The notes: a model not told the origin generated them from the sequence alone. A DNA stretch of 18,509 nucleotides from Gemmatimonas sp. UBA7669 (GCF_002483225.1 NZ_DLHL01000031.1:1249-19757), one strand, 5' to 3'. Counted from the first letter of the stretch, positions 7,056-15,477 are shown. Program-made: numbers and translations.

Positions 7056-7494
7056 CGCCAGTCAGTCGCGAGCCGGAAAGCGCCTCGCGCAAACCCGTCC
7101 ACGGCAATCGCGCGCACCCATGCCGCCCGGCGAACGGCGCCACGCTGCGCAGCGGTGCCAGTGTCTCCGGCAATACCGCCTCGGCGTCGCCGGCCAGCAT
7201 GGCGTCGAGATTGTCGGCCATGGCCAGCGCCTCGCGCACAGTCAGCCCTTGAACGGCCTCGGTCATGAGACTGGCGGACGCCGTGCCCACGGAGCAGGAC
7301 TGCCCGCCAAAACTCACATCGACAAGACGCCCGTCTTCGACGCGCACCATCACGCGACTTTCGTCGCCGCACACGGGGTTCTTGTGCACCGCCACGCCGG
7401 TTGGCGCCGCCAACTCGCGTTTGTTGCGCGGCGCGCGATGATGCGCCAGCAGCGCCTCCTGATACATGGCCGCCAGTGAGGTCACACTGCTCAC
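7051..7494 (-). CDS. Second SufU-like iron-sulfur scaffold/sulfurtransferase
   Basis: 147 residues of the IscU/SufU fold. It keeps the full ligand set: Cys42 and Asp44 (VCGDES), Cys67 (QSCSVGTASASLM) and Cys127 (GRHGCARLPWTGL). It also has the NHR-type start AHHRAPRN. It is clearly different from the first SufU in this operon, with about one third identity by eye, a shorter middle segment and no C-terminal tail. SufU proteins take persulfide from SufS via a zinc site; IscU types are scaffolds. Which this one is cannot be decided by sequence alone. GTG at 7494 is 11 bases after sufS; GTG at 7485 and ATG at 7467 are alternatives, and no ribosome binding site discriminates. The stop codon lies in a dispersed repeat. 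Confidence 0.85.
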   Translation of the reverse strand: MSSVTSLAAMYQEALLAHHRAPRNKRELAAPTGVAVHKNPVCGDESRVMVRVEDGRLVDVSFGGQSCSVGTASASLMTEAVQGLTVREALAMADNLDAMLAGDAEAVLPETLAPLRSVAPFAGRHGCARLPWTGLREALSGSRLTGG

Positions 7495-7505
7495 GGTCGC
7501 AATAC

Positions 7506-8738
7506 TCAGGCCGAGCTGTCGGCGGTGGCGAACAGGGCCTGCGCCGCCTGCAGTGCATGCACCAGTGCCTCGACGTCCGATGCATCGCTATAGACGTAGA
7601 ACGATGCGCGCGCCGTGGCGCTCACACCAAGCCGGCGCATGAGCGGCTGCGCGCAGTGATGCCCGGCCCGCACACAGACGCCATGCTGGTCGAGAATGGT
7701 GGCCAGGTCATGCGGATGCACGTCGGCCAGCGAGAAACTCACCACGCCACTGCGTTCGGCCGGTGGCGGGCCGTACACCGTCACACCGGGCAGCTCACGC
7801 ACGCGGGCATCCGCGAGCTCCAGCAGGGCCAACTCGTGCGCACGCACATTGGCCATGCCCAGTGACTCCAGATACCGCACGGCTGCAGCAAGCGCCACGG
7901 CGTCCGCCGCATTGGGCGTGCCGGCCTCGAACTTGTGCGGAATGACGTTCCAGGTGCTCCGGGTGTCGTGCACCCATTCGATCATGTCGCCACCAAACTG
8001 GTAGGGTGACATGGACTCGAGCAGCGCGCGCCGGCCAATGAGACAGCCGATGCCCATGGGCCCGAGCAGCTTGTGGCCGCTGAACGCATAGAAGTCGACG
8101 TCGAGCGTATCGAAGTGCACCGGCAGATGCGGCACGGCCTGCGCGCCGTCCACCACGATGACGGCCGCGCTGCGCGAGCGGATGAGCCGCACGGCCTCGG
8201 CGAGCGGCGTGATGGCACCCACCGCGTTGGAGACATGCGTGAGCGCCACCACGCGGGTGCGTGGCGAGAGCAGGTCACGCAGATGGTCGAGATCGATGGT
8301 CTGGCGGTCGGTGAGCTCCACGATGCGAAGCGTGGCGCCGGTGGCCAGGGCCAGCTGCTGCCAGGGCACGAAGTTGGCATGGTGCTCAAGCGCCGTGATG
8401 ACGATCTCATCGCCGGCCTGCACGTTGCTTGGGCCCCAGGCCGAGGCCACGAGATTCATGCTCTCGGTGGTCCCGCGCGTGAAGATGAGACAGTCGCTGT
8501 CAGCCAGCCCGACAAAGCGGGCAATGGTATGGCGTGCGTCGTGATAGCGCTCGGTGGCCAACGCCGACAGCGCGTACGCGCCGCGATGCGGATTGGCGTT
8601 GGCCGTTTCGTAGAAGTCGCGCAGCGCGTCCAGCACCATGCGCGGTTTTTGCGACGTGGCGGCCGAGTCCAGGTAGTGCAGGCCGGGGTTGGCGGCCAGC
8701 AGCGGAAAGTCGGAGCGGGGGGCGAGGGCAGCGGACAT
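7506..8738 (-). CDS. sufS: Cysteine desulfurase SufS
   Basis: PLP-dependent group II cysteine desulfurase that supplies sulfur to the SUF complex. From the chosen ATG it has 410 residues, the normal length. Visible landmarks are YLDSAATSQKP near the N-terminus, EHHANFVPWQ, the PLP lysine in SGHKLLGPMG (Lys223), and the catalytic cysteine in RAGHHCAQPLM (Cys362). The ATG at 8738 gives MSAALAPRSDFPLL, which aligns with the SufS N-terminus. An ATG at 8765 is possible. A further in-frame TTG at 8786 falls in the palindrome arm and is unlikely. Separated from the Rieske gene by a gap containing the palindromic element, and 11 bases from the second sufU-like gene. Confidence 0.95.
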   Translation of the reverse strand: MSAALAPRSDFPLLAANPGLHYLDSAATSQKPRMVLDALRDFYETANANPHRGAYALSALATERYHDARHTIARFVGLADSDCLIFTRGTTESMNLVASAWGPSNVQAGDEIVITALEHHANFVPWQQLALATGATLRIVELTDRQTIDLDHLRDLLSPRTRVVALTHVSNAVGAITPLAEAVRLIRSRSAAVIVVDGAQAVPHLPVHFDTLDVDFYAFSGHKLLGPMGIGCLIGRRALLESMSPYQFGGDMIEWVHDTRSTWNVIPHKFEAGTPNAADAVALAAAVRYLESLGMANVRAHELALLELADARVRELPGVTVYGPPPAERSGVVSFSLADVHPHDLATILDQHGVCVRAGHHCAQPLMRRLGVSATARASFYVYSDASDVEALVHALQAAQALFATADSSA

Positions 8739-8784
8739 CGGGGGCCGGGTTACAGGTGGACTCATCGCGGCACAGACATTGTCC

Positions 8785-8864
8785 AACTCAATACTCCGAA
8801 CTCGAACTCAAAACCCGGAACTGATCAGTTTCGAGTTTCGAGTTCAGGTTTCGAGTTCTGGGTT
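8785..8864. repeat. Palindromic element X, 80 bases, Rieske-sufS gap
   Basis: Gapless imperfect palindrome centred on ctgatcag (8821-8828), with about 30 of 40 arm positions paired by hand count. It shares the words cgagttctgggttcag and actgatcagtttcgag with element Y at 11945-12016. Its right edge coincides with the last base of the Rieske gene stop codon, so the transcript would fold into a long hairpin immediately after that gene. Confidence 0.75.
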
Positions 8865-9229
8865 CAGCTGGCGGTTCCCGGCGCCGAGTCTGCACCCCGC
8901 ACCCACACCGAACCCGCCTCAACCCGGACCTCGTACACGCGAATGGCATCAGTGGCCGGCCCCTGCAGCACTTCTCCCGTTCGCACGTCGAAACGCGCGC
9001 CGTGCCAGGGACACTCGAGCACACAGGGCGCCACCACATCCCCACCCGACAAGGCAAAATCACGGTGAGGGCAGCGGTCCTCCACGGCATGCACCACGCT
9101 ACCATCACGCACCAGACACACGCGGGTGCCGTCGGCCAGCTTGACGCCCAGCGGGAACGTGGCCTCGATCTGACTGAGCTCGGCCACCCGTTCCCAAGTC
9201 GTGGCCCGGTCGGCCGGCCCTGCCGTCAT
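8864..9229 (-). CDS. Rieske [2Fe-2S] ferredoxin-type protein
   Basis: 121 residues, a small soluble Rieske protein of the NirD/dioxygenase-ferredoxin kind. The [2Fe-2S] ligands are Cys53 and His55 (CPHRDF) and Cys73 and His76 (CPWHGARFD), i.e. C-x-H-x17-C-x2-H. There is no membrane anchor or catalytic domain. Its ATG overlaps the sufU stop (ATGA), so it is translated with sufU. Comparable Rieske genes occur within SUF operons of actinobacteria and other phyla, where an electron-donor or cluster-acceptor role is presumed but not proven. The stop codon is at the edge of palindrome X. Confidence 0.92.
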   Translation of the reverse strand: MTAGPADRATTWERVAELSQIEATFPLGVKLADGTRVCLVRDGSVVHAVEDRCPHRDFALSGGDVVAPCVLECPWHGARFDVRTGEVLQGPATDAIRVYEVRVEAGSVWVRGADSAPGTAS

Positions 9230-9693
9230 TCCGTGCTCACGGCCGGTACCGCCGCCGTATCGGTGGCGCCACTCTCAAGGGCCGCCTTGAGCGTGTGCCA
9301 GGCCAGCGACGCACACTTCACGCGCACCGGGAAGCGCGACACGCCGCTGAACACCACGAGTTGGCCGAGCGTCTTGCCTTCATCGGGATCCTGACCGAGC
9401 ACCAGCGCATGGAATCGCGCGAACAGCTCCTCGGCTTCGCTGCGCGACTTGCCCTTGACCGCCGCCGTCATGAGCGAGGCGCTGGCCTTGGAAATGGCGC
9501 AGCCGTGCCCGGTGAACTTGACGTCCGCAATGGTACCGGCCTCGTCGAGCACGAGCGCCACATGCACCTCGTCGCCGCAGAGCGGATTGCGACCGTCGGC
9601 TTCATGGCTGGCCGACGGCAGCTCGCCGAAGTTCCGCGGCTTGCGGTTGTGGTCGAGGATGACGGACTGGTAGAGCTCTTGGAGGTCGGACAT
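9226..9693 (-). CDS. sufU: SufU-type sulfur acceptor / Fe-S assembly protein
   Basis: 155 residues. Ligands Cys39 and Asp41 (LCGDEV), Cys65 (GHGCAISKASASLM) and Cys127 (RVKCASLAWHTL) lie almost exactly where the B. subtilis SufU zinc ligands lie (Cys41, Asp43, Cys66, Cys128). The roughly 20-residue insert before the last cysteine (FARFHALVLGQDPDEG) is typical of SufU rather than IscU. The ATG at 9693 gives MSDLQELYQSVILDHNRKPRN, the standard N-terminus; a longer frame to 9759 would add non-homologous residues. SufU receives persulfide from SufS. The stop overlaps the Rieske start; sufD lies 151 bases upstream across palindrome Z. Confidence 0.93.
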   Translation of the reverse strand: MSDLQELYQSVILDHNRKPRNFGELPSASHEADGRNPLCGDEVHVALVLDEAGTIADVKFTGHGCAISKASASLMTAAVKGKSRSEAEELFARFHALVLGQDPDEGKTLGQLVVFSGVSRFPVRVKCASLAWHTLKAALESGATDTAAVPAVSTE

Positions 9694-9743
9694 GGGAGAC
9701 TCGGCGAACGTGAGGCGGTACGTCGGACGACGCAAACCACTGA

Positions 9744-9833
9744 ACTCGTAACTCACCACTTGGACTCAAACCTCACGGCTCACCGACGCTCCGGTCAGCT
9801 CTGAGGTTTGAGTGAAAGTCATGAGTCCGGAGT
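9744..9833. repeat. Palindromic element Z, 90 bases, sufD-sufU gap
   Basis: Gapless imperfect palindrome centred between 9788 and 9789. The inner arms actcaaacctca (9764-9775) and tgaggtttgagt (9802-9813) are exact complements. Counting all 45 positions per arm, about 33 pair. It begins 11 bases after the sufD stop. It shares the aactcg/gagt vocabulary of X and Y but not the central ctgatcag. Confidence 0.7.
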
Positions 9834-9844
9834 AACCGCCGGGC

Positions 9845-11151
9845 TCAGTGTGTGGTGCTTCCCGTAAACCGCTCCACCGTCAGCTTCTCCAGTGCGTCCA
9901 CAATGACCGGATGTTCGATGGTCTCCAGCACGTCGGCTGCAAAGGCGTACATGAGCAGCTGACGGGCCAGCACCTTGCCCACACCACGGCTCTTGAGGTA
10001 GAACAGTGACGTCTCGTCGATGCGACCCACCGTGGCGCCGTGCGTGCACTTCACGTCATCCGCAAAGATCTCGAGCTGCGGCTTGGTGTCGATCTGCGCC
10101 TTCTCGGACAAGAGCAGGGTGTGATTGGTCTGCTTGCCGTCCGTCTTCTGCGCCTCGGGGTGCACATACACCTTGCCGTTGAACACGCCGTGCGCGCTAT
10201 CGTCGATGAGACCCTTGTAGGCTTCACGGCTGAAGCAGTTTTCCTTCACGTGCTCCACGCGCGTCTGGTGATCGCCGTGCTGCTCGCCATCGAGCATGTA
10301 GAGCCCGTTGATGGTGCAGCCGCAGCCTTCGCCGTTCAGCACCGTGTAGACATTGCTGCGCGACAGCGCGGCGCCCGTCTGGAAGGTGAAGGTGACGAAG
10401 TGACTGTCGCGTCCCTGACGGGCTTCCACCGTGCCCACATGATGCGCCGTGCGCGCCTCGCGCTGCACGCGGATGAGCTGCAGGGTGGCGCCGTCTTCCA
10501 CGAAGGCTTCCACCACCGCGTTGGTGAAGTACGGCACGTTGGCCAATCCGATGTGGCTTTCCACCACCATGGCCTTGGCATGCCGCTCGGCCACCAGCAC
10601 ATGGCGCGGGTGGCTCATCAGCCCCTCACCGCGCGCGTCGGTGACGTGCAGCAGATGAATGGGCGTGTCGATGACCATTTCCTTGGACACGCGGATGTAT
10701 GTGCCCTCACCGGCGAAGGCCGCGTTGAGCGCCGTGAAGCCGTCACGATCGGCCGTGGCCGCCGTGCCCAGCACCGCGCCCAGCGCCTCGGCGTCGTCCA
10801 CGGAGGCGTCGGCCAGCGACCGCACGCTGATGCCGGCGGGCAGGGCGTCCAGCCGCGAGAGCTCGGCGTTGAAGCGACCGTTCACGAACACCACCAGCGG
10901 CCAGGTGCCGCCAAAGGTGTAGGGCTCGAGCGCCGCGGCGTCGAGCGACACCGGCGCCACATCGGCGGCCGGCGTGTACTGCGCAGTGGCGATGGCCGAC
11001 ACGTTGGTGTAGTGCCAGTCCTCGTTGCGCGTGGTGGGGAAGCCCAGCGTCTTGAACGCCTCGGCGCCCGCCGCCCGCAATCCCTTGAGTGAGCCCGGCG
11101 CGTCGGCCACGGAGGCCGCCACCGCCTGCTCGGCGAATCGGAGCCCGGTGG

Positions 11152-11155
<4 letters not shown>
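9845..11155 (-). CDS. sufD: Fe-S cluster assembly protein SufD
   Basis: 436 residues, normal for SufD, a right-handed beta-helix subunit that pairs with SufB in the SufBC2D complex. Recognisable segments are TTRNEDWHYTNVSAI near the N-terminus, KENCFSREAYKGLIDDSAHGVFNGKV, HPEAQKTDGKQTNHTLLLSE, and the late FADDVKCTHGATVGRIDETSLFYL block containing the conserved Cys-Thr-His. It then closes with a helical end (ARQLLMYAFAADVLE). The GTG start overlaps the sufC stop (GTGA), so it is translationally coupled. Palindrome Z follows the stop. Confidence 0.95.
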
Positions 11156-11901
<746 letters not shown>

Positions 11902-11944
11902 ATATGAGAACGGTGGAAAATGTATGAACGAAACGAGTCCCACC

Positions 11945-12016
11945 TACGACTCGATACTCGAACTCACAACCCGATACTGATCAGTTTCGAGTTCTGGGTT
12001 CAGGTATCGAGTCGTA
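11945..12016. repeat. Palindromic element Y, 72 bases, sufB-sufC gap
   Basis: Gapless imperfect palindrome exactly centred on ctgatcag (11977-11984). The outer 13 bases on each side (tacgactcgatac and gtatcgagtcgta) are exact complements, and about 30 of 36 arm positions pair. It begins 5 bases past the sufB stop. It shares the central octamer and the cgagttctgggttcag word with element X. Confidence 0.8.
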
Positions 12017-12021
12017 AGTCT

Positions 12022-13455
12022 TCAGCCAACGGATCCTTCGAGGGTGATACCGAGCAGCTGCTGCGCCTCGAGCGCGAACTCCATGGGCAGCTCCTTGAAC
12101 ACTTCCTTGCAGAAGCCGCTCACGATCATGCTCACGGCCTGCTCGGCGTCGAGACCGCGCGCCTTGAGGTAGAAGATCTGGTCTTCACCGATCTTGGACG
12201 TGGAGGCCTCGTGCTCGAGCGTCGCGCTGTTGTTGCCCACCTCCACATACGGGAAGGTGTGCGCGCCGCAGGCATTGCCCACCAGCATCGAGTCGCACTG
12301 CGTGTAGTTGCGTGCGCCCTCGGCCTTGGGCAGGATCTGCACCTTGCCCCGGTAGCTGTTCTGGCCCTGCATGGCGCTGATGCCCTTCGACACGATGGTG
12401 CTCTTCGTGTTGCGCCCGATGTGGATCATCTTCGTGCCCGTGTCGGCCTGCTGCTTCTTGCTGGCCACGGCCACCGAGTAGAACTCGCCCACCGAGTTGT
12501 CGCCCTGCAGGATGACCGACGGATACTTCCAGGTGATGGCCGAGCCGGTCTCCACCTGGGTCCAGGAGATCTTGGCGTTGGTCATCGCCTTGCCGCGCTT
12601 GGTGACGAAGTTGTAGATGCCACCCACGCCGTGTTCGTCGCCCGCATACCAGTTCTGCACCGTGCTGTACTTCACCGTGGCGTTGTCGAGGGCCGCGATT
12701 TCCACCACGGCCGCATGCAGCTGGTTGGTGTCGCGCTTGGGCGCGGTGCAGCCTTCCAGATAGCTCACATACGCGCCTTCATCGGCCACGATGAGCGTGC
12801 GCTCGAACTGCCCGGTTTCCGCGGCGTTGATGCGGAAGTAGGTGGACAGCTCCATGGGGCAGCGCACCCCCTTGGGGATGTAGCAGAACGAGCCGTCGGA
12901 GAACACCGCGCTGTTGAGCGCGGCGAAGAAGTTGTCGCTGTAGGGCACAACCGAGCCCAGATACTTGCGCACCAGGTCGGGGTACTCGCGCACCGCCTCG
13001 CCAAACGACATGAAGATCACGCCGTACTTGGCGAGTTCCTCCTTGTACGTCGTGCCCACGGACACGGAGTCGAACACCGCGTCCACGGCCACACCGGCCA
13101 GACGCTTCTGCTCCGTGAGCGAGATGCCGAGCTTGTTGTAGGTCTCGAGCAGCTTGGGGTCGACCTCGTCGAGCGACCCGAGCGGCTTCACCGACTTGGG
13201 CGCGCTGTAGTACGACGCGGCCTGGTAGTCGATGGGCGGATAGCTGACGTTGGCCCAGTGCGGCTCCGTCATCGTCTGCCAGCGACGGAAGGCCTTGAGG
13301 CGCCACTCCAGCAGCCACTCCGGCTCGTTCTTCTTGGCGGAGATGAAGCGCACCGTGTCTTCAGTCAGACCCGGCGGCAGGGTTTCCGTCTCGATGTCCG
13401 TGGTGAAGCCGTACTGGTACTCGCGATTGACCAGTGACTCGATCGTCGAACTCAT
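12022..13455 (-). CDS. sufB: Fe-S cluster assembly scaffold SufB
   Basis: 477 residues, full length. SufB is the scaffold on which the SUF complex builds clusters. Highly conserved stretches include PLGSLDEVDP, FCYIPKGVRCPMELSTYFRI, EGCTAPKRDTNQLHAAVVE, QNWYAGDEHGVGGIYNFVTKRG and GRNTKSTIVSKGIS. The TQCDSMLVG segment carries the invariant cysteine (E. coli Cys405), and EHEASTSKIGEDQIFYL contains the conserved glutamate. ATG at 13455 overlaps the sufR stop by four bases (ATGA), and AGGAG sits 8 bases upstream, so it has both coupling and its own ribosome binding site. It heads the structural genes of the operon. Confidence 0.98.
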   Translation of the reverse strand: MSSTIESLVNREYQYGFTTDIETETLPPGLTEDTVRFISAKKNEPEWLLEWRLKAFRRWQTMTEPHWANVSYPPIDYQAASYYSAPKSVKPLGSLDEVDPKLLETYNKLGISLTEQKRLAGVAVDAVFDSVSVGTTYKEELAKYGVIFMSFGEAVREYPDLVRKYLGSVVPYSDNFFAALNSAVFSDGSFCYIPKGVRCPMELSTYFRINAAETGQFERTLIVADEGAYVSYLEGCTAPKRDTNQLHAAVVEIAALDNATVKYSTVQNWYAGDEHGVGGIYNFVTKRGKAMTNAKISWTQVETGSAITWKYPSVILQGDNSVGEFYSVAVASKKQQADTGTKMIHIGRNTKSTIVSKGISAMQGQNSYRGKVQILPKAEGARNYTQCDSMLVGNACGAHTFPYVEVGNNSATLEHEASTSKIGEDQIFYLKARGLDAEQAVSMIVSGFCKEVFKELPMEFALEAQQLLGITLEGSVG

Positions 13456-14114
13456 GCCTGCTCCTGTTGCACCGCCGTGAGGGGTCCTGACATCCGGTAT
13501 TCACACCGCCCGCAGCCCCCGAGTCGATGCGCCAGGCGCTCGACCGGGACGCCCAGCAGGCGTTCCACGAACTTCGCTTCCACTTCGCATGCCGCCGGAA
13601 ACCGGTCGGCGATTTCACGCAGCGCACAGTTGTGAATGCGCAACGTGAGGCTCGCGGGTTCCACTTCCGCCATATAGCCCTTGGAGGTGAGCAACTCCGC
13701 CACCAGCGGCACCCGCTCCTCGAGGGGCAGCGCCTCCAGCACCGGTCCAGCCTCGTCGGCCAGACGTTGCCAATCGGCTTCCAGAACCGACTCCACCGCG
13801 CGATCACCCGTGTGGGTCCGCAGCAGGTCGAGCGCCGTGGCCAGCATTTGCACGTAACTGCGGGGGAACAGCGCTTCGCCGGCCGGCGTGAGCGAGTAGG
13901 CAAACACCGGTGCCCCCACCCCACGCACCACCCGCTGGTAGCGCACCAACCCGTCTTCCTCGAGTGCCTTGAGGTGCCGGCGCAGGGCGTTGGCCGTCAG
14001 CCCGAACTGCGAGCCCAACTCGCCCGCCGTCAGCGGCTGCGCCTTGCGCAGCGCCACCAGCAGATCGGCCCGAACCCCACGAAAGCCCCCAAGCGCGCCA
14101 ACCACATCTTCCAT
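13452..14114 (-). CDS. sufR: SufR-like iron-sulfur sensing transcriptional repressor
   Basis: 220 residues from the ATG at 14114 (a GTG one codon earlier is also in frame). The N-terminal winged helix-turn-helix (about 15-75) includes LTAGELGSQFGLTANALRRHLKALEEDGLV with a helix-turn-helix core. The C-terminal domain carries Cys163 (HNCALREIA), Cys176 (AACEVE), and Cys201 and Cys204 (GGCGRCEY), the cysteine arrangement seen in SufR proteins of cyanobacteria and actinobacteria that bind an Fe-S cluster. Such proteins repress the suf operon when cluster-loaded. Position as first gene, translationally coupled to sufB, supports autoregulation of the whole operon. Confidence 0.9.
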   Translation of the reverse strand: MEDVVGALGGFRGVRADLLVALRKAQPLTAGELGSQFGLTANALRRHLKALEEDGLVRYQRVVRGVGAPVFAYSLTPAGEALFPRSYVQMLATALDLLRTHTGDRAVESVLEADWQRLADEAGPVLEALPLEERVPLVAELLTSKGYMAEVEPASLTLRIHNCALREIADRFPAACEVEAKFVERLLGVPVERLAHRLGGCGRCEYRMSGPLTAVQQEQA

Positions 14115-14120
14115 CACGAC

Positions 14121-14150
14121 AATATAGCTCGGCTTTAGTCAATAGGTCAA
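14121..14150 (-). promoter_or_regulatory. suf operon promoter with TTGAC direct repeat
   Basis: On the minus strand, TTGACC (14150-14145) and TATATT (14126-14121) are separated by 18 bases, close to the sigma-70 consensus. The -10 ends 6 bases before the ATG at 14114, so the predicted start lies at or next to the ATG, implying a leaderless mRNA; no Shine-Dalgarno is present. TTGAC is repeated 8 bases on (TTGACCTATTGACT), a possible operator for the SufR-like protein. This is a motif-based prediction only. Confidence 0.55.
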
Positions 14151-14208
14151 CGAAACCGTTCACGAATTCGAGGGTACGGAGTACGGCTGGTGCCGGTCAG
14201 AACGCCCT

Positions 14209-14222
14209 CTGTCACATGACAG
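14209..14222. promoter_or_regulatory. 14-base palindrome ctgtcacatgacag
   Basis: Exact inverted repeat ctgtca-ca-tgacag in the 219-base divergent region between sufR and the ACP-like gene. It lies about 60 bases upstream of the sufR -35 and about 110 before the ACP-like start. Shape and position fit a dimeric regulator site, though no regulator can be named. The rest of 14151-14333 shows no convincing plus-strand promoter. Confidence 0.35.
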
Positions 14223-14333
14223 GCGATTCATCAACCGTTCGGCCCCTGTTGCATTTCGCTCCGGGCGTGCAGCCTGCATATTGCTGCCGCTCAACTTGCC
14301 AATTCGCCTCTTGCCGCCGAGGATCTCCCCCCA

Positions 14334-14747
14334 GTGCGTCTGACCGTCATCATAGCCGTGGGCGTGTTGTTGGTTGGTCTGCTGGCGCTCGTGCGGGCGC
14401 GGCGGCTTACCCGCGAATCCATCGAACGCGACGGGCTGTCCCGATTCCGCGATCATTTCCGCGGGCGCTACCCCGAGAATCTCGTCTCGCAGGTGTACAC
14501 CTACCTCGCCGAGCAGCATGGGGCTGTGGAGCCGCATTACATCGTCAATCCGCAGGATGACCTGGCGCGGGTGTACGGGCTGGCCGATCTCGACCTCGAG
14601 GATGCGGTGCTGGTGATTGCCGACCGCGCCGGCGCCCGTCTGCCGCGGGCCAATGAACTGGACGAGCTCAAGACGCGGGTGCAGAGCGTGGAGGACCTGC
14701 TGGTGTACCTCGAGCCCTACTTCCGTCCCGAAGTCGTGAAGGGCTGA
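14334..14747 (+). CDS. Membrane-anchored acyl-carrier-protein-like protein lacking the phosphopantetheine serine
   Basis: 137 residues, not a family I can name with certainty. Residues 3-21 are a hydrophobic anchor, followed by a basic stretch (RARRLTRES). Residues about 50-130 follow the acyl carrier protein pattern: a first helix (VSQVYTYLAEQHG), a loop ending in DDLARVYG, then LADLDLEDAVLVIADRAG, LPRANELDELKTRVQSVEDLLVYLEP. In ACPs the second helix starts with Asp-Ser-Leu, the serine carrying phosphopantetheine. Here the aligned residues are Ala84-Asp85-Leu86, so no prosthetic group can be attached. GTG start with GAGGAT ending 9 bases upstream. Shares its frame with the following M23 gene, separated only by the TGA at 14745-14747. 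Confidence 0.6.
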   Translation: MRLTVIIAVGVLLVGLLALVRARRLTRESIERDGLSRFRDHFRGRYPENLVSQVYTYLAEQHGAVEPHYIVNPQDDLARVYGLADLDLEDAVLVIADRAGARLPRANELDELKTRVQSVEDLLVYLEPYFRPEVVKG

Positions 14748-14750
14748 GCG

Positions 14751-15434
14751 CTGGACCGGTATCAACGGCTCCGTCGTCTGCAGGGCCCGGCGATACGCGC
14801 ATGCGCGACATCCGCGATGGCCGTGTTGCTCACCGCTGCCTGCTCCAGTGGTCCGCGGCCCGATGCGTTCCCTTGTCCCGCGCCGGCGCCCGCCGCCGCA
14901 GAGCCCACGCCCGAGCGCCTGCCGGCCACGCCGGCCCATGCCGGGCCCCGCGACGCGGGCATCAGCGACGAGGATCTGCATGAGCTCTGGTCGCGTCAAC
15001 TCATGGTGCCGGTGGAGGGCGTAACGCGGGCCCAGCTCCGCGACAACTACACCGCGGGCCGCGGCGGCGGCCGAATTCATGCGGCCCTCGACATTCTCGC
15101 TCCCAAGGGCACGCCCGTGCTGGCGCCCACCGATCAGGTCATCGGGCGGCTCGATCGCGGCTCGGTCGGAGGCATCTTCATCTACGCCCATGACGCCGAG
15201 GGGCGCTTTGTGTACTACTACGCCCATCTCGAGCGCTACCGGCGCGGGCTGGCCGTGGGGGACCGTGTCGCCAAGGGCTCGGTGATCGGCTACGTTGGAA
15301 CGACGGGGAACGCGCCGCCCGACACTCCGCATTTGCACTTTCAGGTCATGAAGCGGGGTGCGGGGCGTGCCTGGTGGGATGGACCGCCCATCAACCCGTT
15401 CTCCTTTTTCGCGACCGACGGCCTGAGGCCGTGA
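14751..15434 (+). CDS. M23 (LytM) peptidase, probable lipoprotein, possible CTG start
   Basis: Peptidoglycan endopeptidase domain of the M23 family. Counting from the ATG at 14817, zinc ligands are His88 and Asp92 (RIHAALDI), and His172-x-His174 (PHLHF), with His137 in YYAHLERY; all catalytic residues are present. The ATG at 14817 would leave MAVLLTAACSS, too short for a signal peptide and without a ribosome binding site. In-frame CTG at 14751 has AAGGG 7 bases before it and adds LDRYQRLRRLQG..., a positively charged n-region ahead of the hydrophobic stretch. No in-frame ATG, GTG or TTG exists between the preceding TGA and 14817. A Pro/Ala-rich linker follows the cysteine. Probably acts in envelope remodelling. 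Confidence 0.8.
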   Translation: MDRYQRLRRLQGPAIRACATSAMAVLLTAACSSGPRPDAFPCPAPAPAAAEPTPERLPATPAHAGPRDAGISDEDLHELWSRQLMVPVEGVTRAQLRDNYTAGRGGGRIHAALDILAPKGTPVLAPTDQVIGRLDRGSVGGIFIYAHDAEGRFVYYYAHLERYRRGLAVGDRVAKGSVIGYVGTTGNAPPDTPHLHFQVMKRGAGRAWWDGPPINPFSFFATDGLRP

Positions 15435-15477
15435 GTCTACACCAGCGTTTGACGCAGCATTCGATCCCGGACGGGAC

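Noticed and set aside
8739..8786. Upstream TTG start (8786) and ATG (8765) for sufS
   Set aside because: The TTG is inside the palindrome arm, and the extra residues do not match SufS N-termini; 8765 cannot be fully excluded.
9694..9759. Longer start for sufU at 9759
   Set aside because: It adds 22 non-homologous residues next to palindrome Z; MSDLQELYQ is the standard family start.
11902..11943. GTG start at 11943 for sufC
   Set aside because: Would extend to the palindrome edge with a non-homologous sequence; MLQINDLHA fits the family.
11920..13437. Long open frame (505 codons) on the plus strand opposite sufB
   Set aside because: It mirrors sufB and has no family resemblance; long antisense frames are expected in GC-rich genes.
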